10,039 nucleotides of DNA from Pseudomonadota bacterium (GTDB taxonomy: Bacteria > Pseudomonadota > Gammaproteobacteria > Xanthomonadales > Marinicellaceae): NCBI GenBank assembly GCA_008501575.1, contig QQUO01000335.1:1-10039 (forward strand). The letters are read 5' to 3'. How positions within the stretch are numbered: the first letter of the stretch is position 1; each line of letters opens with the position of its first letter. A program made the position numbers and the translations under genes. Below the pieces are notes generated by a model. That model worked only from the letters and a program-made list of their open reading frames with translations. It did no database searches and was not told where the DNA came from. Positions 1 to 5,845 of this stretch are shown piece after piece.

Positions 1-1
1 C

Positions 2-223
2 ACCCGCCGAAATCTCGACGATTTAAACCTCGAAACCAGTGTCGTCCTGGTCGGCGCTCCGAACATGCCGGCCATTACAGACGCCACGGCTTTTTTTGAA
101 CTCAACTGGCATAACAGCCCCAATCAAAACTTCAGCCGTCCGTATCAATACTACGCCGATGAAAGCCGTATCCGTTACTGGCGTTATCGATTAATGGAAT
201 TCACCGGTTTATCGACGTTTTAG
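2..223 (+). CDS. 3' end of an unidentified protein gene (partial)
   Basis: An open frame enters from the left edge and ends at TAG 221-223, giving the last 73 residues of a protein. The tail has a hydrophobic strand-like stretch (SVVLVGAPNMPAI) followed by an aromatic, polar segment ending in WRYRLMEFTGLSTF. Codon use is more GC-rich than the accessory genes that follow, which suggests it belongs to the conserved chromosomal backbone. I do not recognise the family and no catalytic motif is visible. No terminator hairpin directly follows the stop; a REP-like palindrome begins about 20 bases downstream. That it is coding is supported by the uninterrupted frame and plausible amino-acid composition. 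Confidence 0.7.
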   Translation, partial: TRRNLDDLNLETSVVLVGAPNMPAITDATAFFELNWHNSPNQNFSRPYQYYADESRIRYWRYRLMEFTGLSTF

Positions 224-242
224 TTACCTGGAATTGATTTTC

Positions 243-263
243 GTAGGGTGAGCTCTGCCCACC
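243..263 (+). repeat. REP-like element 1 (GTAG plus imperfect palindrome)
   Basis: It begins with GTAG and continues into an imperfect hairpin whose arms are GGTG and CACC around AGCTCTGCC. The inverted copy at 396-416 matches it at 17 of 21 positions. A GTAG tetranucleotide in front of a short hairpin is the classical layout of REP elements handled by RAYT transposases; the assignment here rests on layout only. Confidence 0.5.
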
Positions 264-395
264 AATTTATGATACGATGTCTGTTGTAAAAAACTTCTCC
301 AATCCTTGATAAGCACATGACTATTTTAAACAAAAATCCATCTATAATTTGGCATTGAAATAGTTAAACATAGTGAGAATATTACAACCCTATTT

Positions 396-416
396 GGTGG
401 GCAAAGCCCCCCCTAC
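396..416 (-). repeat. REP-like element 2, inverted relative to element 1
   Basis: On the minus strand it reads GTAGGGGGGGC then TTTGCCCACC, matching element 1 at 17 of 21 positions. Elements 1 and 2 face each other across about 130 bases of AT-rich DNA, a BIME-like or MITE-like arrangement. Confidence 0.5.
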
Positions 417-472
417 TTGCTTAAATTCTGATTGAATAAATGATGAGAATATCCTGTGGTTTATTATTTGAT

Positions 473-503
473 GTTGGGCTTCGCTTTGCTCTGCCCAACC
501 TAC
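473..503 (-). repeat. REP-like element 3 with 7-bp perfect stem
   Basis: GTTGGGC at 473-479 pairs exactly with GCCCAAC at 493-499, and the minus strand carries GTAG at its 5' end (CTAC at 500-503 on plus). It ends 7 bases past the stop codon of the 511-1020 gene, so it could also act as a weak 3' hairpin for that transcript. A degenerate relative lies at 1055-1073. Confidence 0.55.
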
Positions 504-510
504 TGACTGA

Positions 511-1020
511 CTATTCATCCTCCCTACCAAACCATACCACCGGCAAACTTTCAGAGCGATCGCTTTTATATAAATAGTTATTAACCGCTTCAAATTGTAA
601 TTCAAAATCAAGGACTTCCTGAACCCAGCTTGCACCATCCATCCAGCTCAACGATAAAATACACTGACCTTTATAGTGCATTGGTTTTTGTGGGTATCTT
701 GGTATGAGGCCTTTCGGTGCAGTTCCGGTTTTGTCATAAATATAATATCCATATTCACAGGGATCATGCTTATCTTTGGATTCTATGCTAATTTCAATAA
801 AGCCGATGTCATCACATGAACTGCTTACTTGCATGCCGTTTTCTGCAGGCTCCGGCCCCTGACCTCTGATGATCCTGACTATACTAAATTCAAAAACCGG
901 CGGCACATCATAGCTAAATGCTTCCATATTAAAATTGGGTCGAAATATATTAATGGCAAGTGAACAAGCCATTGTGCTCATAGGAAATATAAGAATTAAC
1001 AAAATAATGATTTTTTTCAT
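511..1020 (-). CDS. Secreted or lipid-anchored hypothetical protein with four cysteines
   Basis: A 169-residue protein starts with a classical export signal: MKK, a run of isoleucines and leucines, then STMAC. Cleavage between A18 and C19 is likely. STMA-C is a poor lipobox, so signal peptidase I processing to a periplasmic protein is as likely as lipoprotein anchoring. The mature part has four cysteines (C19, C69, C88, C120), an even number consistent with disulfides, and conserved-looking blocks SSSCDDIGFIEISIE, GLIPRYP and LSWMDGASWVQEVLDF. I believe it belongs to a widespread uncharacterised proteobacterial family but cannot name a domain. No convincing Shine-Dalgarno precedes the ATG at 1020. 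It lies downstream of the DUF4919 gene on the same strand, 126 bases away, across a degenerate repeat. Confidence 0.75.
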   Translation of the reverse strand: MKKIIILLILIFPMSTMACSLAINIFRPNFNMEAFSYDVPPVFEFSIVRIIRGQGPEPAENGMQVSSSCDDIGFIEISIESKDKHDPCEYGYYIYDKTGTAPKGLIPRYPQKPMHYKGQCILSLSWMDGASWVQEVLDFELQFEAVNNYLYKSDRSESLPVVWFGREDE

Positions 1021-1054
1021 ATTAATAAATTGACTTTATGGGATTTATATACAA

Positions 1055-1073
1055 GGATGGGCTCTGCCAACCT
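1055..1073 (-). repeat. Degenerate REP-like palindrome
   Basis: The minus strand reads AAGGTTGGCAGAGCCCATCC-like sequence, which resembles the GGTTGGGCAGAGC core of the element at 473-503 but has lost the GTAG and part of the stem. It lies in the 126-base gap between two minus-strand genes. Confidence 0.35.
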
Positions 1074-1146
1074 TATAGCGCTTTATTTATTAAATACACT
1101 GATATAACGTTATCTGGGACAGTCACTTCATTATAGTATCCACTAC

Positions 1147-1737
1147 TCATTTGAGCATCTGATTAAGCCGCTCGAAGTGCGCTGCAGGGTTAAAGTAAAT
1201 AGATATTTCTTTGCCATTTTCATCAGTAGCAGTAATTAGATCACACAGAACAGGGCCAGATATAAGTGCTTGTGACTTTTTCTTTAGACCTAAAACAAAT
1301 AGCACATCATATTCTTCAGCTATGGAAATTACTTCAAAAGCTGTTTCGGGAGTCTTTCCGTCTCCCGACGCCACCAAATCATCCATCAGTCCACTCAACC
1401 AACGGAAATGATCCTGTGCACCACTTTCATTACCAATTCTCTCCATAGATATCATCATGTAGTAATGAACACGGATATCAATTGGACATTGATTTAACCA
1501 GGCATCTCCAACAGCTATTGCTTTGTTCCATTCTTCTTTATTCATGGCATCATTCATTTCTGATAATGGTCGCCCCATCATGCACACTGAATTATAATCA
1601 TCACTCCAACCAATAGTCTTTCTTAATTCTGAGTAATTCGGATTTTCTGACCAGTTGTAGCTTCGAGTTTCGTATTCTTGTGTAGAAGAACACCCGACAA
1701 GGGTTAACGATAATAAAATAATTTTGTATATGTTCAT
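1147..1737 (-). CDS. DUF4919 family lipoprotein
   Basis: A 196-residue protein with a type II signal peptide: MNIYKI, a hydrophobic core and a good lipobox LVGC, so C16 would be the lipidated first residue of the mature, envelope-anchored protein. The body matches my memory of the DUF4919 family: an N-terminal segment describing a small helical repeat-like region (NKAIAVGDAWLNQCPIDIRVH, residues ~72-92, shown here in part), then SGDGKTPETAFEVISIAEEY (~124-143), then a C-terminal YFNPAAHF. The role of the family is unknown. The start at ATG 1737 is supported by GGAG five bases upstream. The upstream region contains copy 1 of a dispersed 52-bp repeat that also sits upstream of the secreted protein gene at 7029-7562. 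Confidence 0.75.
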   Translation of the reverse strand: MNIYKIILLSLTLVGCSSTQEYETRSYNWSENPNYSELRKTIGWSDDYNSVCMMGRPLSEMNDAMNKEEWNKAIAVGDAWLNQCPIDIRVHYYMMISMERIGNESGAQDHFRWLSGLMDDLVASGDGKTPETAFEVISIAEEYDVLFVLGLKKKSQALISGPVLCDLITATDENGKEISIYFNPAAHFERLNQMLK

Positions 1738-1773
1738 GATACTCCGAACATTCGCGCAGAACAGTGGCGTGAA

Positions 1774-1826
1774 TTAAATTTTTTAATTTTAGCACAAGCC
1801 TTATCTGATGGTTATGCGTTCCCACG
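1774..1826. repeat. Dispersed ~52-bp repeat, copy 1 (hairpin end broken)
   Basis: This segment matches 7604-7655 at all but about three positions; shared blocks include TTTTAGCACAAGCC and ATCTGATGGTTATGC, then TTCCCACG. In this copy the REP-like palindrome that follows is disrupted (CCCACGGCGGATAG). It lies about 40-90 bases upstream of the DUF4919 start codon, the same relation as copy 2 has to its gene. Confidence 0.75.
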
Positions 1827-1885
1827 GCGGATAGACTTAATAATGCATAGGTTAATAATAAATCTTGATTTCCTTGGGCTGGTCA

Positions 1886-2002
1886 GAACACACCCCTTAA
1901 TCCCCTCTCAAGAGGGGACTGGATTTACTGTCTTTTTCGTTAACACCCTTAAAAATTAGCACGAACTATTTCCCCTCTTGAGAGGGGTGCAGGGGTGTGT
2001 TC
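1886..2002. repeat. Pair of inverted ~32-bp repeats, each with its own hairpin (BIME-like)
   Basis: The arm at 1886-1918 (GAACACACCCC, spacer, then CCCCTCTCAAGAGGGG) is the inverted complement of the arm at 1971-2002 except for a 4-5 base spacer (TTAAT versus TGCA in the same orientation). Each arm contains a nearly perfect internal palindrome, CCCCTCTCAAGAGGGG or CCCCTCTTGAGAGGGG. The 52 bases between arms are AT-rich and non-coding. The layout fits a BIME or small non-autonomous palindromic element. The gene-free stretch 1738-2075 holds only this element and the repeat at 1774-1826. Confidence 0.85.
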
Positions 2003-2075
2003 TCTCAGTTTATCGCAATGTAGAATAAAGGCTGTTGTACCCTTTAGTCTATATTTCACTTATGTAGCTTTTTGA

Positions 2076-2513
2076 TCAGTTCAACCTGGTAAACAAGGAG
2101 TCATCCAGTTTGATAATTTTTGTGACTTCACCGGTTACTTCATAGTCTCTGTCATCCACCAGGAATGTTTGATTAGATGCGAATAACAGGGCGTAATAAG
2201 TAGATTTTTTGTTCAATAACACCATACTGGCATCACACATTGCCGAACATTGGAAATGCCTGGAAATTTGTTGTGATAATTTCATGATCAATGGCATGTC
2301 GTTTTTCTTACTCGTAAAAACTGACAGTCCACGCTTTAATGCGGTGGGTATTTCTTCATTGGTTTGGTAGTGGATGATGGGCAAGGTGTCTGGTGCAGTT
2401 TCCCAACCATTGATGCCATCATAAATCAAAAATACATCTTCATCAGGCATGACTTGTAACAAAAACTGTTTTAATTTTTCATGGCTGATGGCCTTGTCGA
2501 AAATAATATCCAT
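2076..2513 (-). CDS. Hypothetical protein, 145 residues
   Basis: I do not recognise this protein. It has no signal peptide or membrane segment and looks cytosolic and globular: a helical N-terminus (AISHEKLKQFLLQVMPDED), a patch INGWETAPDTLPIIHYQTNE, and a C-terminal part rich in beta-strand-like stretches (STYYALLFASNQTFLVDD, then GEVTKIIKLDD). It has two cysteines (CSAMC). The start at ATG 2513 has no good Shine-Dalgarno sequence. It lies 106 bases downstream of hicB on the same strand with no clear terminator between, so it may be read through from the hicAB promoter. Size and context would fit an accessory or immunity-like gene, but that is speculation. Confidence 0.6.
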   Translation of the reverse strand: MDIIFDKAISHEKLKQFLLQVMPDEDVFLIYDGINGWETAPDTLPIIHYQTNEEIPTALKRGLSVFTSKKNDMPLIMKLSQQISRHFQCSAMCDASMVLLNKKSTYYALLFASNQTFLVDDRDYEVTGEVTKIIKLDDSLFTRLN

Positions 2514-2619
2514 CAGTAACGATGATACCCAGTAATTTTGACTTTAAATAGCATGTCACCCACTGTAAAACAGCATTGTGATGGGCCAATCCCATTCCAC
2601 GGGACTTACATTATTTTTT

Positions 2620-2949
2620 TCAATGTGCAAGTTTTGCACTGACTACTCGGTTTAAACTGACACCGGATTCAGCAGCCTCTATAGCAAGATGACGATGCAC
2701 CTCGGAAGTTACTCGGACCATGAATTTACCACTGTATTTACGCGCAGATAATGGCCGAGGTACTTCTTCCTGGTTTTTATTCATATCTGCAACACATTCT
2801 TTGACAACTAAACGAATGCCTTTTAATGCTTTTTCAGCGGTGGGGGCAAGCCAACTAAGACTTGGGAATTCAGCGCATAAGCCTATAAACTCTTCGTCTT
2901 CATCAGACCACATCACGCGGTATGTATATTTATCACTTTCATTAACCAT
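2620..2949 (-). CDS. hicB: HicB-family antitoxin
   Basis: Predicted antitoxin of a type II toxin-antitoxin pair, which would neutralise HicA and repress the operon. Starting at ATG 2949 it has 109 residues: an N-terminal HicB-like partial RNase-H fold (YTYRVMWSDEDEEFIGLCAE, then FPSLSWLA, residues 8-35) and a C-terminal ribbon-helix-helix DNA-binding segment (KFMVRV then EVHRHLAIEAAESGVSLNRV, residues 75-102). I prefer this start to the longer frame from 2976 because family members begin just before the YTYRV block and GAGA lies 7 bases upstream. It overlaps the end of hicA by 8 bases, which implies translational coupling. Toxin-first order is typical of hicAB. Confidence 0.9.
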   Translation of the reverse strand: MVNESDKYTYRVMWSDEDEEFIGLCAEFPSLSWLAPTAEKALKGIRLVVKECVADMNKNQEEVPRPLSARKYSGKFMVRVTSEVHRHLAIEAAESGVSLNRVVSAKLAH

Positions 2950-3193
2950 GTTGTATCTCAATTTTTTCAATAGCAAGTAACACTTGCTTAACTTGATAGG
3001 GCTTGGCTTTTCCTTTATGGTTTTGAATATTTACACGTGGATTTCCAGGCCATGGCGTTTTATAAATACAGTGACTACTGCCGCTTTGGCGAGGTTGTCC
3101 GAAGTAATATATGCAAACCTTTTGAAGATCATTAAATCGAACCCCTTTGGGATTTTCTTTCATCACCTGAATGATCTTAGCCACACCTTTCAT
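2942..3193 (-). CDS. hicA: HicA-family mRNA interferase toxin
   Basis: Predicted ribosome-independent mRNA-cleaving toxin of 83 residues with a double-stranded-RNA-binding-like fold. The catalytic histidine is expected at H41 in the block RQSGSSHCIYKTPW (35-48), followed by PRVNIQN and GKAKPYQVKQVL, the signature of the HicA subgroup that carries the longer YYFG insertion. The open frame reaches 3292, but family members start shortly before the MKENPKGVRF block, so ATG 3193 (MKGVAKII) is chosen. That start sits only 7 bases past a very good -10 box, so the message would be leaderless or nearly so; no Shine-Dalgarno is visible. An ATG ten codons further in (3163) is the alternative. The gene is intact. 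Confidence 0.9.
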   Translation of the reverse strand: MKGVAKIIQVMKENPKGVRFNDLQKVCIYYFGQPRQSGSSHCIYKTPWPGNPRVNIQNHKGKAKPYQVKQVLLAIEKIEIQHG

Positions 3194-3228
3194 ATAGAAA
3201 ATAGTATCATTATTGATACTATTGTCAA
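3194..3228 (-). promoter_or_regulatory. hicAB promoter embedded in a perfect palindromic operator
   Basis: On the minus strand a consensus -35 TTGACA (3228-3223) and a -10 TACTAT (3206-3201) are 16 bases apart. A perfect 10+10 inverted repeat, AATAGTATCA at 3200-3209 and TGATACTATT at 3214-3223 with a TTAT spacer, covers the -10, the spacer and the first base of the -35. This is the expected target for the HicB ribbon-helix-helix dimer, giving autorepression. The predicted transcription start falls at or next to the hicA ATG at 3193. Confidence 0.85.
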
Positions 3229-3316
3229 GTGTTTTTTTCACATAACCCAACTGCCAGTTAACAACATGAACGCAGATACATTGCGTATCCAATGTTTAGT
3301 TTATAATCCACTTTGA

Positions 3317-3547
3317 CTATTGCCATTCCAGTTTAAGATTACGGTGTGATTGTGCACAATCTCTTAAATATCAATTAATCAGTCCTTGAGAAGGTATGCC
3401 TTTTTTGTCTGCAATTTCTTTAAAATATTCGATGGTGTCTTCATCCAGCCGTATGGTTATTTGCTTTTTTAATTTCTTAGTATAGGGATATGGCTTGGCG
3501 TTTTTGAAATCATAACTTTTACGTATGAAATAATACAGGACATGCAT
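3317..3547 (-). pseudogene. CopG/BrnA-like antitoxin gene with an in-frame stop
   Basis: The minus-strand frame from ATG 3547 encodes 58 residues ending at TGA 3373-3371. It contains SYDFKNAKPYPYTKKLKKQI then TIRLDEDTIEYFKEIA, the ribbon-helix-helix core of CopG/BrnA-like antitoxins. The same frame continues after the TGA with YLRDCAQSHRNLKLEW to TAG at 3319-3317, which is exactly how such proteins normally finish (LIN-L-YLRDCA). One sense codon, probably leucine, has become TGA. The codon expected to be the initiator just before RKSYDF is ATA (3526-3524), so the native start may be lost too, although an upstream in-frame ATG at 3547 remains. No partner toxin gene is visible upstream, where RAYT begins. 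This is likely a decayed antitoxin, or a truncated but possibly expressed 58-residue DNA-binding peptide. Confidence 0.75.
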
Positions 3548-3613
3548 TAATTGTAGTCAATTTCTTACAAGACCAATCGATAATCACTACAGATTTTTAG
3601 ATCCAGACGGGTC

Positions 3614-3627
3614 AAAATGGTCATTTT
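3614..3627 (+). other. Small hairpin just upstream of the RAYT ribosome binding site
   Basis: AAAATG at 3614-3619 and CATTTT at 3622-3627 form a perfect 6-bp inverted repeat with a GT centre, three bases before the strong Shine-Dalgarno AAGGAG (3630-3635). It is too AT-rich to be a strong structure. It could be an operator half-site pair or chance. Confidence 0.3.
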
Positions 3628-3641
3628 ACAAGGAGAAACTA

Positions 3642-4577
3642 ATGACTATTGCAAGAAGCCAGCAGATTTGTGTTGTAGACACACCCTATTACCATATCAT
3701 ATCCAGGTGTGTCAGAAGAGCATTCCTATGCGGTGAAGATGCCTTGACTGGCAGATCGTTTGAACACCGAAGACAGTGGCTTATTGACCGCATAAAAAAG
3801 GTTGCTTCAGTATTTGCCATTGATGTATGTTCTTATGCCATTATGAGCAATCATTTTCACTTGGTTTTAAAGATAGGTGCCAATGATAATTGGACGGATA
3901 AACAAGTACTTATGACTTGGCTGTTTTTATACTCTTTACCGGTACTTTGCCAAAGATATTTACGTGGTGATGACTTAGATGATGCATCTGTTCGTCGTGT
4001 GCAAAAATATGCTGCTAAATATCGTGAGCGTTTGTGTTCCATTTCTTGGTTTATGAAAGCCATCAATGAGTACATAGCAAGAATGGCAAACGAAGAAGAT
4101 CAATGTACAGGCCACTTCTGGGAAAGCAGGTTCAAGAGTCAAGCACTGCTTGATGAGCGAGCTCTTTTAACCTGTATGGCTTACGTTGATCTGAATCCAA
4201 TTAGAGCGGGATTGGCCAAATCTTTAGGTGATTCAGAATTCACCTCAATTAAGGAACGGATTGAGTCTGAATCAACCGACCTTATGTCTTTCGGTAAAGG
4301 TGATAATAACCTGCCCTATTACCTCTCAAGTTACATCGATTTGGTTGATGAAACAGGGCGAGTTATAATAGATGATAAAGTTGGTTACATATCTCACAAA
4401 TTAGGTACTGTATTGACCGAATTAGAACTGAATCCTGATACATGGATTGACGAATTAAAAGGTTTTAAATCTGTTGGATTTTCAGCCGTTGGAACTGTCA
4501 ATCAACTTAAAGAATATTCCCAAAAAACACAGCGAAAATGGTCCGTTGGAATTCGACTTAAACCTACTCTGGAATAG
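3642..4577 (+). CDS. REP-associated tyrosine transposase (RAYT) / Y1 HUH transposase
   Basis: A 311-residue, apparently full-length member of the IS200/IS605-like Y1 superfamily, whose enzymes nick single-stranded DNA hairpins through a tyrosine. The HUH metal-binding motif is HFH at 71-73 in YAIMSNHFHLVLKI. The likely nucleophile is Y181 in MAYVDLNPIRAGL, the position equivalent to Y115 of E. coli TnpA-REP. The blocks SRCVRRAFLCGED (21-33) and GHFWESRFKSQALLDERALL (157-176) are typical of the long RAYT-like group. AAGGAG lies six bases before the ATG. All key residues are present, so it may be active. It runs opposite to its neighbours and is flanked by the decayed antitoxin and the integron attC. 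No insertion-sequence terminal repeats were found, as expected for single-copy RAYTs. Confidence 0.9.
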   Translation: MTIARSQQICVVDTPYYHIISRCVRRAFLCGEDALTGRSFEHRRQWLIDRIKKVASVFAIDVCSYAIMSNHFHLVLKIGANDNWTDKQVLMTWLFLYSLPVLCQRYLRGDDLDDASVRRVQKYAAKYRERLCSISWFMKAINEYIARMANEEDQCTGHFWESRFKSQALLDERALLTCMAYVDLNPIRAGLAKSLGDSEFTSIKERIESESTDLMSFGKGDNNLPYYLSSYIDLVDETGRVIIDDKVGYISHKLGTVLTELELNPDTWIDELKGFKSVGFSAVGTVNQLKEYSQKTQRKWSVGIRLKPTLE

Positions 4578-4740
4578 TCTAAATTTTATAATCATTTCTC
4601 TTTTCTTCACACTCGTGAAGCAACATCGCTCGACCTAAATAAGGGAAATAACGTTCAAATCGGCTTTTCAATAAAACAATATTTACAACCTATCACTATC
4701 ACCCCAAAACACCCAATTTAAAGTGTTTTATTACGCCTTA
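4578..4740. other. Gene-free spacer with two small inverted repeats
   Basis: No gene is seen here. A perfect 6-bp stem with 4-base loop (CTTCAC, ACTC, GTGAAG) lies at 4605-4620, 28 bases after the RAYT stop. AAAACAC (4706-4712) pairs with GTGTTTT (4723-4729), followed by ATTA on plus; this could be a weak terminator for RAYT. Neither has the GTAG head of a REP. The right edge abuts the attC end. Confidence 0.35.
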
Positions 4741-4845
4741 ATTTAACGCAATGGCTCGGTTGGTGGATTCTATCTAATGCATGTCCTTGATTATCACAGT
4801 TGGTGGATTCTATCTAATGCATGTCCTTGATTATCATTGTTAGGT
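4741..4845 (-). other. Integron attC recombination site with internal tandem duplication
   Basis: Read on the minus strand, the site opens just after the nitroreductase stop with ACCTAAC (R'', 4845-4839) and closes with GTTAAAT (R', 4747-4741), matching RYYYAAC and GTTRRRY. The inner flanks AATG (4838-4835) and CATT (4754-4751) can pair as short L''/L' arms. The 105-bp length is within the known attC range. R'' is the exact complement of the GTTAGGT core at the other end of the cassette (5852-5846), which is the diagnostic signature of a gene cassette. The middle consists of two copies of a 40-bp unit. Confidence 0.85.
4759..4836. repeat. Exact tandem duplication, 40-bp period, inside attC
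   Basis: Bases 4759-4796 and 4799-4836 are identical over 38 positions (each begins GTTGGTGGATTC and contains the palindrome ATGCAT). The third edge, GTTAGGTGAATT at 4839, is a degenerate start of another unit. A single unit would give an ordinary attC of about 65 bp. Confidence 0.95.
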
Positions 4846-4863
4846 GAATTATTACTTCCATTA

Positions 4864-5820
4864 CTACTCAATCACCTCGTCAAGACTGCGACGTGGAGCA
4901 GCTTTTATTTCATCTGTCGGGAAACCTAGCCTAAGCAGGATTTGAGGGAACCCTCCTCGGTCCAAGAGGTTTTGGAGCTTAGTGCGCAGTGACGCCACTT
5001 GGATTGGTTGATTTAAGTAAGAGGCCTGTAGGCCGCTAGAGTCCGCACTCAGCAAGATCTTTTCCAGTGCCTGACCAGCGCCTAACCAATCTTTCACACT
5101 ATCACCATCAGTACCGATGACAGCGAGGACCGGCGATTCATCAGCAAGCTGCTTATCCTTTGCTCCAACACCGTTCCCCATATCAAAAGTCCTGACAACA
5201 GCCTGTGCAATGGGGGCAACAACGCTAGGCACAGTTAGGCCGTCGCCTCGACGGCGCGGATGCATCCAGGAAGCCAGCTCACGACGCCAACTCGGATTTG
5301 ACCACTGAATCAAATCGCCCTCAGAAACAAGTGCAGCGATCTTTTGACGTTTTTCTTCAGACTTGATGACGTGAAGCCACGCACCTTCCTCAGTAGCGAC
5401 ACCAGATAAAGTACCCAGAATTGAATCCGGCACATCTCGAGATTCAAAACGTTTGCGGTAGGTTCGACGCCTCTCGATAGACTGAAACAGTTCAGCTTCC
5501 GTCAGCGATACCGTATCCGCTTTACTGAATGAGATAACAGCTAACAAATCTTCATCATTGAGCTTTGGTGTAATATCGCACGTCAACCAGAAGCCTTCGT
5601 GAGCTGCTGCGACACGTAAATTCATCAATGCACAGCCGCAGCTGATTGTTAGTTCTCTGTCGTCTGGATCATTGGCAGGAAGCGCCCGTGTCCGGTCGGC
5701 GTATAGCGAAACCGTGGTGTCGGTTATTTTGAAAAGCCATGGCTGCGTGTTGTGGCTGGAGGGAGCGAGAACAGCATATTTTAATAATGATCTGATCCAG
5801 TCAGTACTGTCCGAGTTCAT
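4864..5820 (-). CDS. Acg-type nitroreductase-family flavoprotein (integron cassette gene)
   Basis: A 318-residue protein of the Acg family of FMN-binding oxidoreductases, in the nitroreductase superfamily. The N-terminal signature LAPSSHNTQPWLFKI (residues 18-32) corresponds to the flavin-binding motif, and the C-terminus APRRSLDEVI matches the usual PRRxxxEV ending. The substrate is unknown. Acg itself is atypical and may sequester flavin rather than reduce nitro compounds. ATG 5820 is chosen because GAGGAG lies 8 bases upstream; the longer frame begins with a GTG at 5847 that lies inside the recombination core. Its stop is 18 bases before attC. It is the sole cassette gene, oriented away from the integrase, so it would be driven from an integron Pc promoter. 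Its GC-richer composition compared with the integrase supports separate origin. Confidence 0.85.
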   Translation of the reverse strand: MNSDSTDWIRSLLKYAVLAPSSHNTQPWLFKITDTTVSLYADRTRALPANDPDDRELTISCGCALMNLRVAAAHEGFWLTCDITPKLNDEDLLAVISFSKADTVSLTEAELFQSIERRRTYRKRFESRDVPDSILGTLSGVATEEGAWLHVIKSEEKRQKIAALVSEGDLIQWSNPSWRRELASWMHPRRRGDGLTVPSVVAPIAQAVVRTFDMGNGVGAKDKQLADESPVLAVIGTDGDSVKDWLGAGQALEKILLSADSSGLQASYLNQPIQVASLRTKLQNLLDRGGFPQILLRLGFPTDEIKAAPRRSLDEVIE

Positions 5821-5845
5821 AATGCTTTCTCCTCTTTGGTTTTTC

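Noticed and set aside
390..638. Minus-strand 82-residue open frame
   Set aside because: It overlaps the better-supported 511-1020 gene in another frame and runs through two REP-like repeats.
1072..1149. 25-residue minus-strand open frame just after the DUF4919 gene
   Set aside because: Too short, no ribosome binding site of its own and no recognisable sequence; likely chance.
2076..3193. hicAB and neighbouring minus-strand genes as further integron cassettes
   Set aside because: I found no RYYYAAC...GTTRRRY pair behind these genes; scanning 1700-3640 and 4578-4740 by eye gave no GTTRRRY on plus that could end an attC.
2984..3316. Plus-strand 110-residue open frame over hicA
   Set aside because: Antisense shadow: the minus strand encodes a clear HicA with its promoter and operator.
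3552..3591. TGTAGT...ACTACA inverted repeat upstream of RAYT
   Set aside because: Only 6 bp with a 28-base interior; expected by chance in a window of this size, although GTAG is suggestive.
4759..4836. Direct repeats at a 40-bp period resembling a two-unit CRISPR
   Set aside because: The repeats are adjacent with only a 2-base spacer, there is no spacer diversity and no cas gene, and they lie wholly inside an attC.
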